From NCBI GenBank assembly GCA_004764695.1, contig SMSO01000005.1, forward strand, positions 409,501-473,500: DNA of 64,000 nucleotides, given 5' to 3'. Positions 1 to 10,700 of this stretch are shown piece after piece (positions within the stretch are counted from its first letter, which is position 1; every line of letters starts with the position of its first letter). The notes below the pieces were generated by a model, which saw nothing but the letters and a program-made list of their open reading frames with translations, did not search any database and was not told where the DNA came from. The translations under genes were made by a program, and so were the position numbers. Source of the stretch: Schizochytrium sp. TIO01 (Eukaryota > Sar > Bigyra > Thraustochytrida > Thraustochytriidae).

Positions 1-1319
1 TAGGTACTCGATTGGTCGAGTTGACTCATCCAGTTATTAGCGCTTCATGGGAAATTCGTCTCTACCAACTTTAATAAAGTTTAATTTGGTTTCCCTATAG
101 AAACTCAACCCCAAACAATCGCTCGTTACATTATGCGAATGACCCATGGTTTAGCAAGAGTAGCTCGATCGATTATCAGTAGCCGGCATAATTTATATTA
201 TCTTTCACTCTTGATGCAGAAGCAAGCTGCACTTTTGGAAGATTTACAATATATTTTCAAACAGAACATCCAATGTGCAGATGAATATCAGCGTTTGAGC
301 TACCCAGTCACTAACTCTAACGTTGGGTCGCGCTCATGTTCAGGCGGTTCTAACTGTATACACGATATTCTGACCCTTTCTTTGAAAATTCCTCAGAATT
401 AGTATCTATACTTATATAATCCTCAATCATTTCTACTCACGTCGAAAGAACTCTCTGAATATCTACATCACCCTTAGGTTTAGGTGTGTCACCATTATCT
501 CCTTTGGTGTATAGTGTAGGTTGCCGTTCATAAGTGCATTCGTTGAGGTAAGCGTGGCAGTTCGCCACAAATGTGCAATATGCTTGTGCGGAGGCTCAGT
601 GATAGTATTCTTAATTATATATAGCTGAAATAGACTAGAGTAATTGCTATGTGCGTTCTTCTTTGGATCAAAAACAAAATTTAAAGCTAAATGCCTCCTC
701 CCGCCGCACATTTGAAGCCATATCTCTCATAGAACGCACATCAGAAAACTCGCCAACACAACAACAATATTTTTGTGAAGGAAATTAGAACTTTGCCTCA
801 GATTTTTTGGTATTCTCTGGTATGTTTCCTTCGCCCCCCGCGCGTGCGATCTTGGAGTTTTGGACCTTTGGTTGGCGTGGAGAATGGGCTTAGTTTAGTA
901 TAAAATTGAAACGAAAAGTATCTACCTACTTTCTCTATTGGTAGGCTCTTCATAGGACTACTACAATAGCACTGCTATAATTTTGACTATTCGAGAATAG
1001 AAGAAGAAGTATCCCTCTGTGCACTCACTCAAGAGAAGTCCCAGAATTAGCCACGACGCGGCCCGTGTCTTCAAAGTGGTCTGTTGTTTACCTTGATTGC
1101 AGTGTACAGACTTGAAAAGCTCTCAACACTAGATACCTCGGCGAAAGCCTTCCAGAGGAATCGCAAACAGCAGTACGAATCTAGTACTGTGGCATCGTGC
1201 ATCGTTTCACTGCAGTGCATAATCGAACCCTCAAATCCCTGGGGACACGCTGACGCAGACAGGTATACGAGCGCGAGCGATCTGGAGAGACGAAGTTAAA
1301 CGGGTAAAGGATCAGAGAG
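1..1319. other. Left-edge interval, no supported gene
   Basis: I see no recognisable gene here. A short plus-strand frame at 133-402 (89 codons) and a minus-strand frame at 463-711 have no familiar motif and no long neighbour in frame. The first could be the 3' end of a gene starting outside the window, but nothing supports this beyond its being open. The last few hundred bases are the upstream region and presumed promoter of the ankyrin gene that starts at 1320. Confidence 0.5.
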
Positions 1320-2510
1320 ATGCTAACCCCAATGTTTGAGCTGGTGCAAAGTGGTGACATAAAGGGAGTTGAAAAGGCCCTTCGTGATGATCCTGGAAAA
1401 GTCAACAAGATCGTAACTACAACGCAAGATACTCCTCTAACATGGGCACTCAACCCAAATAGTGGAATGCACCCTGAGATTGCAGAATTGTTAGTTCAAC
1501 ACAATGCTCAGATCGATGCACAGAACGAGGAGGGATGGAATGCTCTCATGCTGGCGTGCCGCTACGACCAGCCAGAGATTGCACTCTCCCTGATTCACAG
1601 AGGTGCCAATCTCGACGCAAAAAAGCACGACGGTGGTACAGCGTTAATGATTGCATGTCGCCATGGACAGGCCAAAATCGCAGAAGAGATCATACACAAA
1701 GATGTGGATGTCAACGCCCAGGATGTGGAGGGTTGGACTGCGCTCATGCTGGCTTGCCACCATGATCTTGCTGAAATAGCACAGCTCCTCATTGCTCGTG
1801 GCGCGAATCTTGATTTTGTTCAGTCGCAAGGCTGGACTGCTCTCATGTTTGCATGCTCGTTTGGGCTTCCTAAAGTAGTGGAAGCTATCATCAAGCGCGG
1901 TGCAAACCTCAATAAAACTAACAACAATGGATCCACAGCACTCATGCTGGCCTGCGCACAACCATTATATGCTCATGTGAGTCAGGAATCTCTACTCGAG
2001 GCGGCCAAGGCATGTTGGGCAGGCGGAGCTGACCCTCACATCCATAATATCGTTGGGCAAACGGCTTTACTTATTGCACAGGAAGAGCATCGGGAAGATG
2101 CTGTTCGCTTTCTTGAATTCGTTACCTCTTCCGAGCTGGCGATCGTTCTTCGAGATCAGCTGGAGATGCCCCGCAGCGTGGCTATCACGTTTTACAACAA
2201 TGAGGTCCTCACTTCGCAAGACTGTGCGCAGCTCCGCGCCTCTGATCTCGAAGCTATGGGCATTGACACAGTTATGAAACGTCGCAAACTTCTTAACTTC
2301 TTCAGCCCATCGCCCGCCCCTCCCTCCCCTTCTATTGAGCAGTCGATGCCGCAGCCCCAGCCACCACACTCTGATCCTGAACCAAGTGCGCCACCACTGG
2401 CCACGTATTCTCACTCAGTCAAAACTGAACTTGATCAGCCTCAGCATATCCAAGCAAATGCGCCTCGGCCAAGCGATGGAGATGCTGCACTACCTTGCAC
2501 CCTGCAATAA
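1320..2510 (+). CDS. Ankyrin-repeat protein with C-terminal SAM-like domain
   Basis: The 396-residue product is built from about seven ankyrin repeats (roughly residues 5-260), visible as repeated blocks of the form G-W-T-A-L-M-L-A-C followed by a helix and a G-A-N/D-hydrophobic turn. After the repeats, residues about 275-330 fit a SAM domain: an acidic helix, then a D-L-E-A-M-G-I signature followed by a basic helix ending in K-L-L. The tail is rich in Pro, Ser and Gln and probably disordered. Ankyrin-SAM proteins are scaffolds; no catalytic motif is visible, so partner and pathway cannot be stated. The start is the first ATG of the frame. The whole gene is one exon ending in TAA. No signal peptide or membrane segment is seen, so a cytosolic or nuclear location is inferred. 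Confidence 0.85.
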   Translation: MLTPMFELVQSGDIKGVEKALRDDPGKVNKIVTTTQDTPLTWALNPNSGMHPEIAELLVQHNAQIDAQNEEGWNALMLACRYDQPEIALSLIHRGANLDAKKHDGGTALMIACRHGQAKIAEEIIHKDVDVNAQDVEGWTALMLACHHDLAEIAQLLIARGANLDFVQSQGWTALMFACSFGLPKVVEAIIKRGANLNKTNNNGSTALMLACAQPLYAHVSQESLLEAAKACWAGGADPHIHNIVGQTALLIAQEEHREDAVRFLEFVTSSELAIVLRDQLEMPRSVAITFYNNEVLTSQDCAQLRASDLEAMGIDTVMKRRKLLNFFSPSPAPPSPSIEQSMPQPQPPHSDPEPSAPPLATYSHSVKTELDQPQHIQANAPRPSDGDAALPCTLQ

Positions 2511-3041
2511 ATCTCTACACAAAGTTTTTCCGCATGTGAGGTCAATCCCTTTCCATGCATATCAGTGCTTAACAAAATCAAGACCCAAACCTACTACTAC
2601 ACATTGTAAAGTAGTGGAGCAAAACTCATAAATTTCTAAAGACATCCGTCATTTGTTTAAAAGGTTCGCTTTTTCAAGATTTTCAGGCTGCCTACTTACT
2701 CGTTCGTAATCCGAGGTTCTTTCAATGTTACCTTCCTAGGTACTACGTACCCATTCTCACTAGTGAGAGGCAACCCATTCACATCTTTTTCAGCTTAGGT
2801 AACAAACCAAATCAATTACTCGTGAGTACTATTACGTTGGAAAGATTGCTCATAATCCCATCGCAGTCAGAATACTGGACCTCTACGGAAGACAGCAGCT
2901 AATCTAATGTGAGAATTCGACTCTACACTTGAGCCTTGTTACGCTTTATGAAGGGCTCACCACTTTTGAAGAGTCTCTCAATAAGACTTTCTCGGCGGAC
3001 CATTGATTTCTTACTTGAGGACCGTCTCTTGCTTGGTCCCA

Positions 3042-3074
3042 AACCTAACCTAACCTAACCTAACCTAACCTAAC
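3042..3074. repeat. Interstitial (CCTAA)n / (TTAGG)n pentamer tract
   Basis: About six uninterrupted copies of CCTAA lie between unique sequences. The complement, TTAGG, is a telomere unit known from arthropods, whereas TTAGGG is the usual unit in many protists. Here the tract is internal, short, and flanked by ordinary DNA, so it may be a plain microsatellite or a trace of a healed break. Confidence 0.8.
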
Positions 3075-4311
3075 AAACCTCCTATGTACATCCTGTGCAT
3101 TGGACTGACATCATACATTCATCCCTGCCTGTATCCAGACCCGAAACCCCAATAACTCATATATCATCCTCTTTCTCTTTCTCCTGAGTTCGCCATCCTT
3201 GTCAGACTACCTCTGCACGCTTCAGAGCACAAGCTACTCTGCAATCGTCCCTTATGAGCTTCGCAGAATTCTTGAAGCTCGCTAGTACCTAGTATATTCC
3301 ATTTTAAGTGAGGCCTTGAGTCCGTATCTCCTCCGGCGCCGCCTCCAGCACGGCTAGCCAGCCAGCCATCCACCCTCCCAGCTCCGATGTCGGTTCTCCT
3401 TCCATCCTGGCTTCCCACGTGTCGCTTTCGAGACCTTTGCTGGTCTTCCTCGCTGCCTGAGCGAGTTCCACGCGGATCCTGTGGCGCCTCGCTCGAGAGC
3501 GCCCACGCCGCGACTCCTGGCGCCCCATGCTAAACTCGTATCAGCGTCTCCGGAGCAAGCCTTTTACACGTGCCGATCTGCGTTGCTCAAACCGACAGAC
3601 CCGAGTTTCCCTCTTAGAGCGCCCGTTAGTAAGTTCGAAGTCGATTTAGAAGTCGATTTACAGCTTGAATGCGTTTCATTTACAATACACAGTGCCGCCA
3701 TCAGCACAGAAGAGCTGCGAGACCTGGACGAGGAGCGCATCGGCCTCCACTCAGTGCGGCAGTCGTTGGGCTTTGGGGCGATTAATTCTGAAGCAGCGCG
3801 ATCCTTCCACGGAGAAGCAGGCTGCTCTTATAGGAAGGAAAGAGTGTCTGTTTGTGTCTATGTAAGAGTATCATGTATGAAGTACCTACCTACTACTACT
3901 TCTACTACTACTACGTACTTCCTAGGGCACAGTAAGTAGCGGCAGTGCCAGTAGCAGTCAGCTACCGCCTGCCTAGCGCACGCGGCGCTTCGAGGTCCAG
4001 GGAGGTATTACATTCCATTGCATTGGTGCATTGAAGAATTGGAGACCCAGGAGAGGTTTTGGCGGCCACGAGACATGGGCCGCGGCGGGAGGTATCTTGT
4101 TAGTTAGCAAGCACGCGTCGTAGCCACCAGCGACTGTGTCTTCAGGCTCTGCCGGGATCATGAAATAGCTATCACACTTGGTCTCGCTGTGCTGCTCCGG
4201 TTAGGAGCTTCCTAGTCTAAACATTAGCAATCGCCCGAAGGTGGACATGGCAAAGCGCTGAGGTCTCCAAGAGGCCTATAGTTTATTATAGTAGTAGCGT
4301 AGTACTTCCCT

Positions 4312-4347
4312 GTAATGAATGAATGAATGAATGAATGAATGAATGAC
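4312..4347. repeat. (GAAT)n microsatellite
   Basis: Tandem tetranucleotide run of about eight copies in intergenic DNA, with no gene across it. Confidence 0.85.
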
Positions 4348-4697
4348 GGATTTAGTCTGATTTCTTTCTATATGTATATGAAGACTCACTTTGGTTGAAG
4401 GACTGAAGAATTGAAGAAACGGAACAAATCCACTGCTGGCTGCGGACGCGGGAGCAGGGCTGGCAGCGCCGTCGGGCCTGCAGACTGCGGCCACCTTATG
4501 GTGGAGCTGTCTCCACTCGGGTGCATTCACAGCGACGCTGGTCCGTCTGTTCTTCGGGTCGCTGCGATGAATGAGATATATATATATATACCTTGGGTTC
4601 CAAAGAATTATAATGTTGCGAAGAAACTGTTTATTTTCAGGCGCCTTAGAACTGGAAAATTGCTACCAATAACACTTAGGAGGGGCTAGAGGTCGGG

Positions 4698-4757
4698 CCT
4701 CTTTTCTTTTTCTTTTCTTTTTCTTTTTCTTTTTCTTTTTCTTTTTCTTTTCTCTTT
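4698..4757. repeat. (TTTTC)n pyrimidine microsatellite
   Basis: A near-pure C/T pentamer tract of about 60 bases on the plus strand, about 210 bases upstream of the lipase start codon. Such polypyrimidine tracts can sit in promoters or 5' UTRs; no specific role can be read from sequence. Confidence 0.85.
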
Positions 4758-4969
4758 TGGAGCCTATGGGTTGATAGTGAAAAGCGGAGAGAGTAATAGG
4801 AGAATCTGAAGGAGGTAGGTACGTAGGCACTACTTACTTACCTCAGCAAAGCCAAATCCCGCGCGCTCTTGCCGAAGCGTGCGAGGGAAGTCTTCCTTTC
4901 GTGGAGAGAAGACCCCTGCTGAGTTGCTCGCGGAAATCTTCGTGGCTGGGTCTTCATAGTTTCATAAAT

Positions 4970-6688
4970 ATGCCTGCCAAAATGCGGCTTCGTCATGGCG
5001 CTAAACCGAACCAGGCGGCAGGCATGACGAACTTGGAAACCCCGACGACAGCGACGAACACCGCCCCAAACGGAGCTAGCTCTACGATTATGAACAACCC
5101 TGGGGCAACCGGGCTGAATTCTAACAGCGCTCCTTCTGCAGTAAGCTCCGCAGGAGGTACTGCCGGAAGCGTCATGCATTTCTGGCGCAGGGCTCGCGAG
5201 GGCGGCGTTACTGATAATGCATGGGTTAATCTCAACGAAGAGTACTCTCGAATTATGGTTATGAAAGAAGTGCTTACAACTCGCGTGCATCGGAAACGCG
5301 AGAATCTACGAGAAGAACTGCACAACATCAAAGTTGGTGCGCGTGCAAAGGTTCGCAGCTTTAAGGACATTTTGGTGCATTACTTACAGCTCCTGTTGCT
5401 ACTAGGTCCCGTTGTGGGCTGCGTAGTATACGTGTGCAGAGAACATCCATGGCTTTTACTTGCAGGTGCGGTCTATGCCATGGGTGTTGTTCTATACTTG
5501 CTATTTGCACTGGTTGTGCCCACAAACCCACACAGAGGCGTGCGTTGGTTCAAGCCCTACGAACTTGGCCCCGAGGAATGCGCTCGTATCGCTAAAGCTG
5601 TAAATAGTGCTGATAAACGCGTATTAGAAAACCCTCCGCAACAAATGTGGACATCAGAAGACAAGGAAAAGCCTCTCTTCATTCTCTCACTTGACGGTGG
5701 CGGTATCCGAGGTGCAGTTACTGCTCGCATTCTGGAGCGCATCAGCGATGAATTCCCGGAACTCATGGACAGGGTTGGCCTGGTTGCAGGCTGCTCCACA
5801 GGCTCCATCGTTGGTGGTATGTTGGCAACAGGCTTTTCACCATCTGAGACATTAGAGATGTTTCGTGTTTGCTCCCCGCTTGTGTTTCGGAAAACAATCT
5901 GGGGGCAGCTTAAGCAGCTTGGTATGTTGGCTGGCCCTAACCATGATGGTGAGGGAAAGCTTGCCATGTTGCGTACTGCTTTTAGAGGCTTGCGTCTCGG
6001 TGAACTCACAAAGGGCATCTGCATTACAGCGTCCCACGTCAAGCACAACTACTGCGTACCCCGCATCTGGACTAATGTTATTCCGCCTTCAGAGACTGCC
6101 TATGTGGGCCATCATGTTTTCGATGATGAGAATGATGATGTCCTTGATGAAGACACGCTCGCTAATGTGCAGGCTCACACGAAGCAGTTTTCTGTGCAGG
6201 ACCTCCCACTAGCAGACATTGTGAATGGTGCAACAGCTGCACCATTTTACTTCCCTGCGTTTCGAGACTTTGTGGACGGGGGGTTGTGGTCCAATGATCC
6301 CTCCATGGCTGCTCTTGCCATGGCTGCTCCACATCGCGACCTTGAAAAGGTCCACATTCTCTCTGTGTCAACCGGTGTCTCTGACTACAACCCAGCCTGC
6401 CGAGTTGGCCACTGGGGAGCCAAGCAGTGGCTTCCTTGGTTTGTTGACTTCCTTTTCTTCGCTACTTCCAAAGCTGCGCAATGCAACTGCAAGTCCATTC
6501 TCGGCGACCGCTACCATCGCGTGGATCCCATTCTTATTCGTCCGGTGTCTTTAAATGACGTTGGAGCTTTGGACGAACTCGTCCAGGCAGCAGACGCTTG
6601 TGACCTGGAGCCCACTTTTCGCTTCCTGGCACGCATGGGGCTGCAGCGCAAGTCGCAGCTCAGTACACATGATGAGCAACACCAATAG
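4970..6688 (+). CDS. Membrane-anchored patatin-like phospholipase
   Basis: The product hydrolyses acyl-ester bonds of phospholipids or neutral lipids through a Ser-Asp dyad. All patatin signatures are visible: the oxyanion-hole G-G-G-I-R-G from about residue 243, the nucleophile elbow G-C-S-T-G with Ser276, and the D-G-G motif with Asp436 (numbered from the ATG at 4970). Two hydrophobic segments at about 135-157 and 160-184 precede the catalytic domain and probably anchor it to an internal membrane. The frame is open further upstream to an ATG at 4901, but the second ATG at 4970 better fits the start of a structured protein, giving 572 residues; the upstream start remains possible. It is a single exon ending in TAG. 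Family knowledge links such enzymes to lipid-droplet and membrane-lipid turnover; the substrate cannot be determined here. Confidence 0.9.
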   Translation: MPAKMRLRHGAKPNQAAGMTNLETPTTATNTAPNGASSTIMNNPGATGLNSNSAPSAVSSAGGTAGSVMHFWRRAREGGVTDNAWVNLNEEYSRIMVMKEVLTTRVHRKRENLREELHNIKVGARAKVRSFKDILVHYLQLLLLLGPVVGCVVYVCREHPWLLLAGAVYAMGVVLYLLFALVVPTNPHRGVRWFKPYELGPEECARIAKAVNSADKRVLENPPQQMWTSEDKEKPLFILSLDGGGIRGAVTARILERISDEFPELMDRVGLVAGCSTGSIVGGMLATGFSPSETLEMFRVCSPLVFRKTIWGQLKQLGMLAGPNHDGEGKLAMLRTAFRGLRLGELTKGICITASHVKHNYCVPRIWTNVIPPSETAYVGHHVFDDENDDVLDEDTLANVQAHTKQFSVQDLPLADIVNGATAAPFYFPAFRDFVDGGLWSNDPSMAALAMAAPHRDLEKVHILSVSTGVSDYNPACRVGHWGAKQWLPWFVDFLFFATSKAAQCNCKSILGDRYHRVDPILIRPVSLNDVGALDELVQAADACDLEPTFRFLARMGLQRKSQLSTHDEQHQ

Positions 6689-7760
6689 ATGCTCTGTTCA
6701 TCGATTGTCTTTTAAAATTACGTTCTCTTTTGCTTGCACACAAATGCCTTTTTCGTTGTGCGCTTTCTCAATCCGTACATTACCACCTTCGTTCACCGGT
6801 TTATCTTTCATATGAAACAATATCCCAACTTCGTGGCATTTTCACAACATTTCAAGAGATTCAGGCAATGAGCTCTTTTGTTTTTTTTTCAACTGTGGCA
6901 CATTCTTTTCTTAATTGTTTGTGAGAAAGCTTCTGCACTATGTACATCACCCCCCGATTCCTGCCAACTCTTTATCTAGCAAATGACCTTTGCGTTCTTA
7001 CCGCAAAGCGCGAAGCTTCCATATCTGACAAATATAATAACTTTAGACCTATATTCATCATGTTTATTTTCATTCCTTCTGCGAATCCTCAATTGTGATC
7101 AGTTGTAATTGCATATATTAACTAAGCAGTCTTGTTTCTAAGTATGATATCACTCTTGTATCATGTTTAATTTTCATGTTCGCTTGCGTGCTCCTGATGA
7201 GTTCAGATATTGAGAACTTGTAAACAAAAAGCAGCGTTGGTGTTGTAAGGTAACATTTTCGATCTTTTTGCCATACGAAACTTTTACATACTTTCATGAT
7301 AGATGCGTAGGAACGTGCTTGGTCCGAGAACTCGAGCACTACCTAAACCGATGTGCACAAAAGGGAGGCAATTTTAAGTTTTCGTTTTTAAGCTTTTCTT
7401 TTTCTTTTTACAAGCCTGCAAGGATTTGTTACAATGTAGAAAACGGGGATCGTCCCCAAAATTGTTTAAAATGTTTGATTTCATACAATTTTTACTAGGC
7501 TCAGGTTCGCTCACAATATGCCATCTAAAATAAGATATTTAGCGTCGGAGACTATGTCTCTATTGACATAAAAACTTTTGTGAGATAGTAGAAGAATGCT
7601 TCCTTCAAATGTAGTTCTTTTCCCTTGCACTTGTTTTCTGAGGTATCACGTTACCCCAATGCCAATAGGAACCCTACTACCACCTGACTAACGAGATCGG
7701 ATCATCAGTCTGCAAATGCCTAAGTTATAAAAGGAGTAGGAAAAAAACAAAAACAAAAAA
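6689..7760. other. Convergent 3' intergenic region
   Basis: This separates the ends of the lipase gene (+) and the Rictor gene (-). It is A+T-rich, with no supported gene. It presumably holds both 3' UTRs and polyadenylation sites. Confidence 0.5.
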
Positions 7761-10700
7761 CTATGAAGATGCTGTGGGAGGCTGCTCTGGTGCATCCAAC
7801 TCTTTCCAAGCAGCTGGGGTATCAAATGCAACCTGTTGTTGAAACTTGCGTTGTAAAAATGAACGAACCCATTGCTCATAGCGAAAGTTGCCCAAATAAT
7901 CGTGCATGAGCAGAAATAGTGTTGGAGATGAAATGACCTCTGGGTGTTTAGCACAAAACTTGTTAATTACTCTGTGCGCATCTCGGTGAGCAATGTGGTT
8001 CATCATATTAGAAACAGCCTCAAGAAAAGTTCGCGCATCTTCTTCTGCAACGCCAGGAATATTGTCTAAACGATGAGCAGCCTTCGGATCCAAAAACTTC
8101 AACGATAAACCATCCCATGCACGTGGGTATGGAGTTCCAGACTCGAGAGGATGGAAAAAGGTGGAAAACGTTTTCGGAACTACATTGTATCCAAACGAAC
8201 CGTCTTCCTTTCGCGAAGTCTCCCAGCCATGAAGCTTAAGGAGTTGCCGCCCCCTTGCAGTATGCGCAAACAGACCCATTGTAGTAATAGCGGTTCCACG
8301 CAGGGCAAGACAATCTGAACGCGCAGCCAAGTTACAAATAACACGTAGCAAATCCGTTGGGCTGCCATCGCGGTCCCGCAAGGTATGACTTTCCTCTTCC
8401 AATGCATGCAAGCCAGCTTCGGACGACGCAATATGGCTCACCGACCATAAAGTGGCGCGCTGGTGAAGCTTGGGCTGGCTGTCATCTTGAAGTTTGTCAA
8501 CCATATCTTGGACATTAAGACATCCTCGAGAGCGCAGGTAATTAGCGCCTGCACTCGTTCGAGCTACCTCCCCAAACATGTGGCTTGGAATGTACGGCGC
8601 ATTTGGACAGTCCGGACGACAAGTGAGATAAAAGGAAATCTTACGCAGACGAGTTGGTCCTCTGCCACTGCCCACACTGCTCAAAGTTGAAGTAGATCCA
8701 TCAGCAGCAAAACTGCTTTTTTGAAAACTAAATGTGGCAGGGCATCCTGCTCCTGGACAGACAGTGAAAGAATCTTGATCCGCCATGTCTTCATCCACTG
8801 ACCAGAGCCTCAAGTGTTCTGGGCCACATTTGATCCAGGTGACTTCGTCATCAAGATTGTCATGCGTTTCACGAGTTGTGAGGGGGAAATCCAAGTGATA
8901 GACAATGTCTGCATGATCGCGAGAGTTCGCATAGTTGTACGTTAAGGACGCGTTATCCACCATGTTCACCGAACTATTGGCATACAAGGCTGCTGAGCTT
9001 GCTCGTCGAACGCGATCACTCATTGGAACTTGAAAATCCCCTCCGCCCTCGGGTACAGGATTTACAATACCATTTCGCCGCACCGGGTCGCCTCCCAATG
9101 TTAAACAGGCGTACAATGTTGTACCCTCAGGAACATCAAAACCTTCATCAAGAGATGGAATCGCTGAAATGGAAAGTCCATGCAGCAATGAAGGCATTCC
9201 CATCGTCACTAAGCTCTTTTGCAACAATTTCAGGTTCGTCAACACCAAATTCAGGCCCCGAGAGGAGAGAGCAGTCTAAAGCAGTCTCTGTTGGAACGTA
9301 TTTAAGTTTCCCGTTCTGCATACGTGCCCAAACCTCGACTGTCCATGGTAAACGAAGCAAAGACAGCACATCAGAGGCAACAAAGCCAGGTTCAGCTTCA
9401 GCTGTGGCCTCGTAAGTGTGAACACGAATATGGATGGGATGAAAACGCACAGGAGTGGTGTTTAATTGCCTTGCGGCAATCTTTGTAGCAGCCTCAATGC
9501 CAAAGGTTGATTCATATACTTGATCGACACTATCTGCATCGGCATCTGAAGGATTGTAGTCATTATAGCAACGAGGAATTGCACTTAGAGGTTCATCACG
9601 ACAAAGCATTTTCAGGGTCATCAAGGTCTCTAGACGGGCAGCATATTTGAGACATTGTGTGGTCTTCCATTCAACGACAACCCGATCCAGCCAGCCAGTC
9701 TCCTTAAGGCGCTGCAAGCCTGAGCTAGTGCTAGCAATTTTGAACATAAACGGCCGCATACTATGCATATCTTGGAACTGGTGTAATGGCTCCAAGCTCA
9801 TATCGCCAATTTCGCGCAGGTAGCTTGGGTAGTACACAGCCTCATTTAGCACAGAAACTGCTGCATAGGCGACACGTTTATATGAGCCTGTGAGAGACAT
9901 GAGAATCTCTAACAACCAACGTGCAAAACCCTCATTCTGTTGCACATGTGAGCGTCGCAAAAGAGATCGGATGAATCCCACCACGAACATAGTGAGCTCT
10001 ACAGAGATCGATTGCGAAAGTACTAGGCTTTGGAGCCAATCTCGGCATGCAACGGACATGGCAAAGTCAAAGTTGAGCACAGCTAGACGCAGAATATAAT
10101 CCTTTTGAGGGTCAAGACTTAAATCTGACAGAAGACGAAACAAGTTTTGTTCTTCGAGAAGTTGTATGCCTGAAGAATGTGAGGTATATGCGCCAAGTAT
10201 GGCGAATAATCCCCGCGTCATGGTGCGCGAGCAGGCGATGGGCGAAAAGATGCGTCCATTCTCTGTTCCGGAAACATTCAGATTGCCACTGCCAGCCCCA
10301 GCCCCATTCATACCCATTGCACTAGCACCACTGATACTCCCTGAAATGGAATAGAGATCCGTCCGGTCAGGACGGGCACTAGAGCGTCGCCGGGAGCTGC
10401 GGCTTTCTGATTTACGCGTCGGAGAACTCAGCAAATTAACTTCGCTACGGCGTGCATGGGTCAGCGCGACAGATGCCTTCGGACCAGCTCCAGTAGCTTC
10501 GCCAGCAACTGAAAAGTAGCCTGAAAGCAATATATTCGGTGCATTAAAGAAGTTGTCATCGTCAAACTGCGATTCTCTTACTAGAGCTTCCACAATCTGC
10601 CGATGCAGACGCCCACGGCGGTCATGACGCAAAAAATCAACACCCTCTTGAAAATCAAGCATAGCATGCACTAGAGAGACACAAACAGAAGTGTAAGGGA

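Larger units (their letters stand above)
2511..4969. other. Intergenic region with simple repeats
   Basis: No convincing gene is seen. It contains several simple-sequence tracts (listed separately), including a run of CCTAA pentamers near 3050, an ACT-type tract near 3890, a GAAT tetramer run near 4315, a short AT run near 4570 and a TTTTC run near 4700. Frames at 3481-3939 and 4411-4689 run through these repeats and show no domain. The segment just before 4970 carries GTAGGTA/TACTTACTTACC-type sequence close to the start of the lipase gene. Confidence 0.55.

Noticed and set aside
3042-3074. Actual telomere
   Set aside because: Too short, internal, and flanked on both sides by unique sequence and genes.
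5557-6048. 163-codon minus-strand frame opposite the lipase
   Set aside because: Shadow of the patatin gene; the sense strand carries all catalytic motifs.
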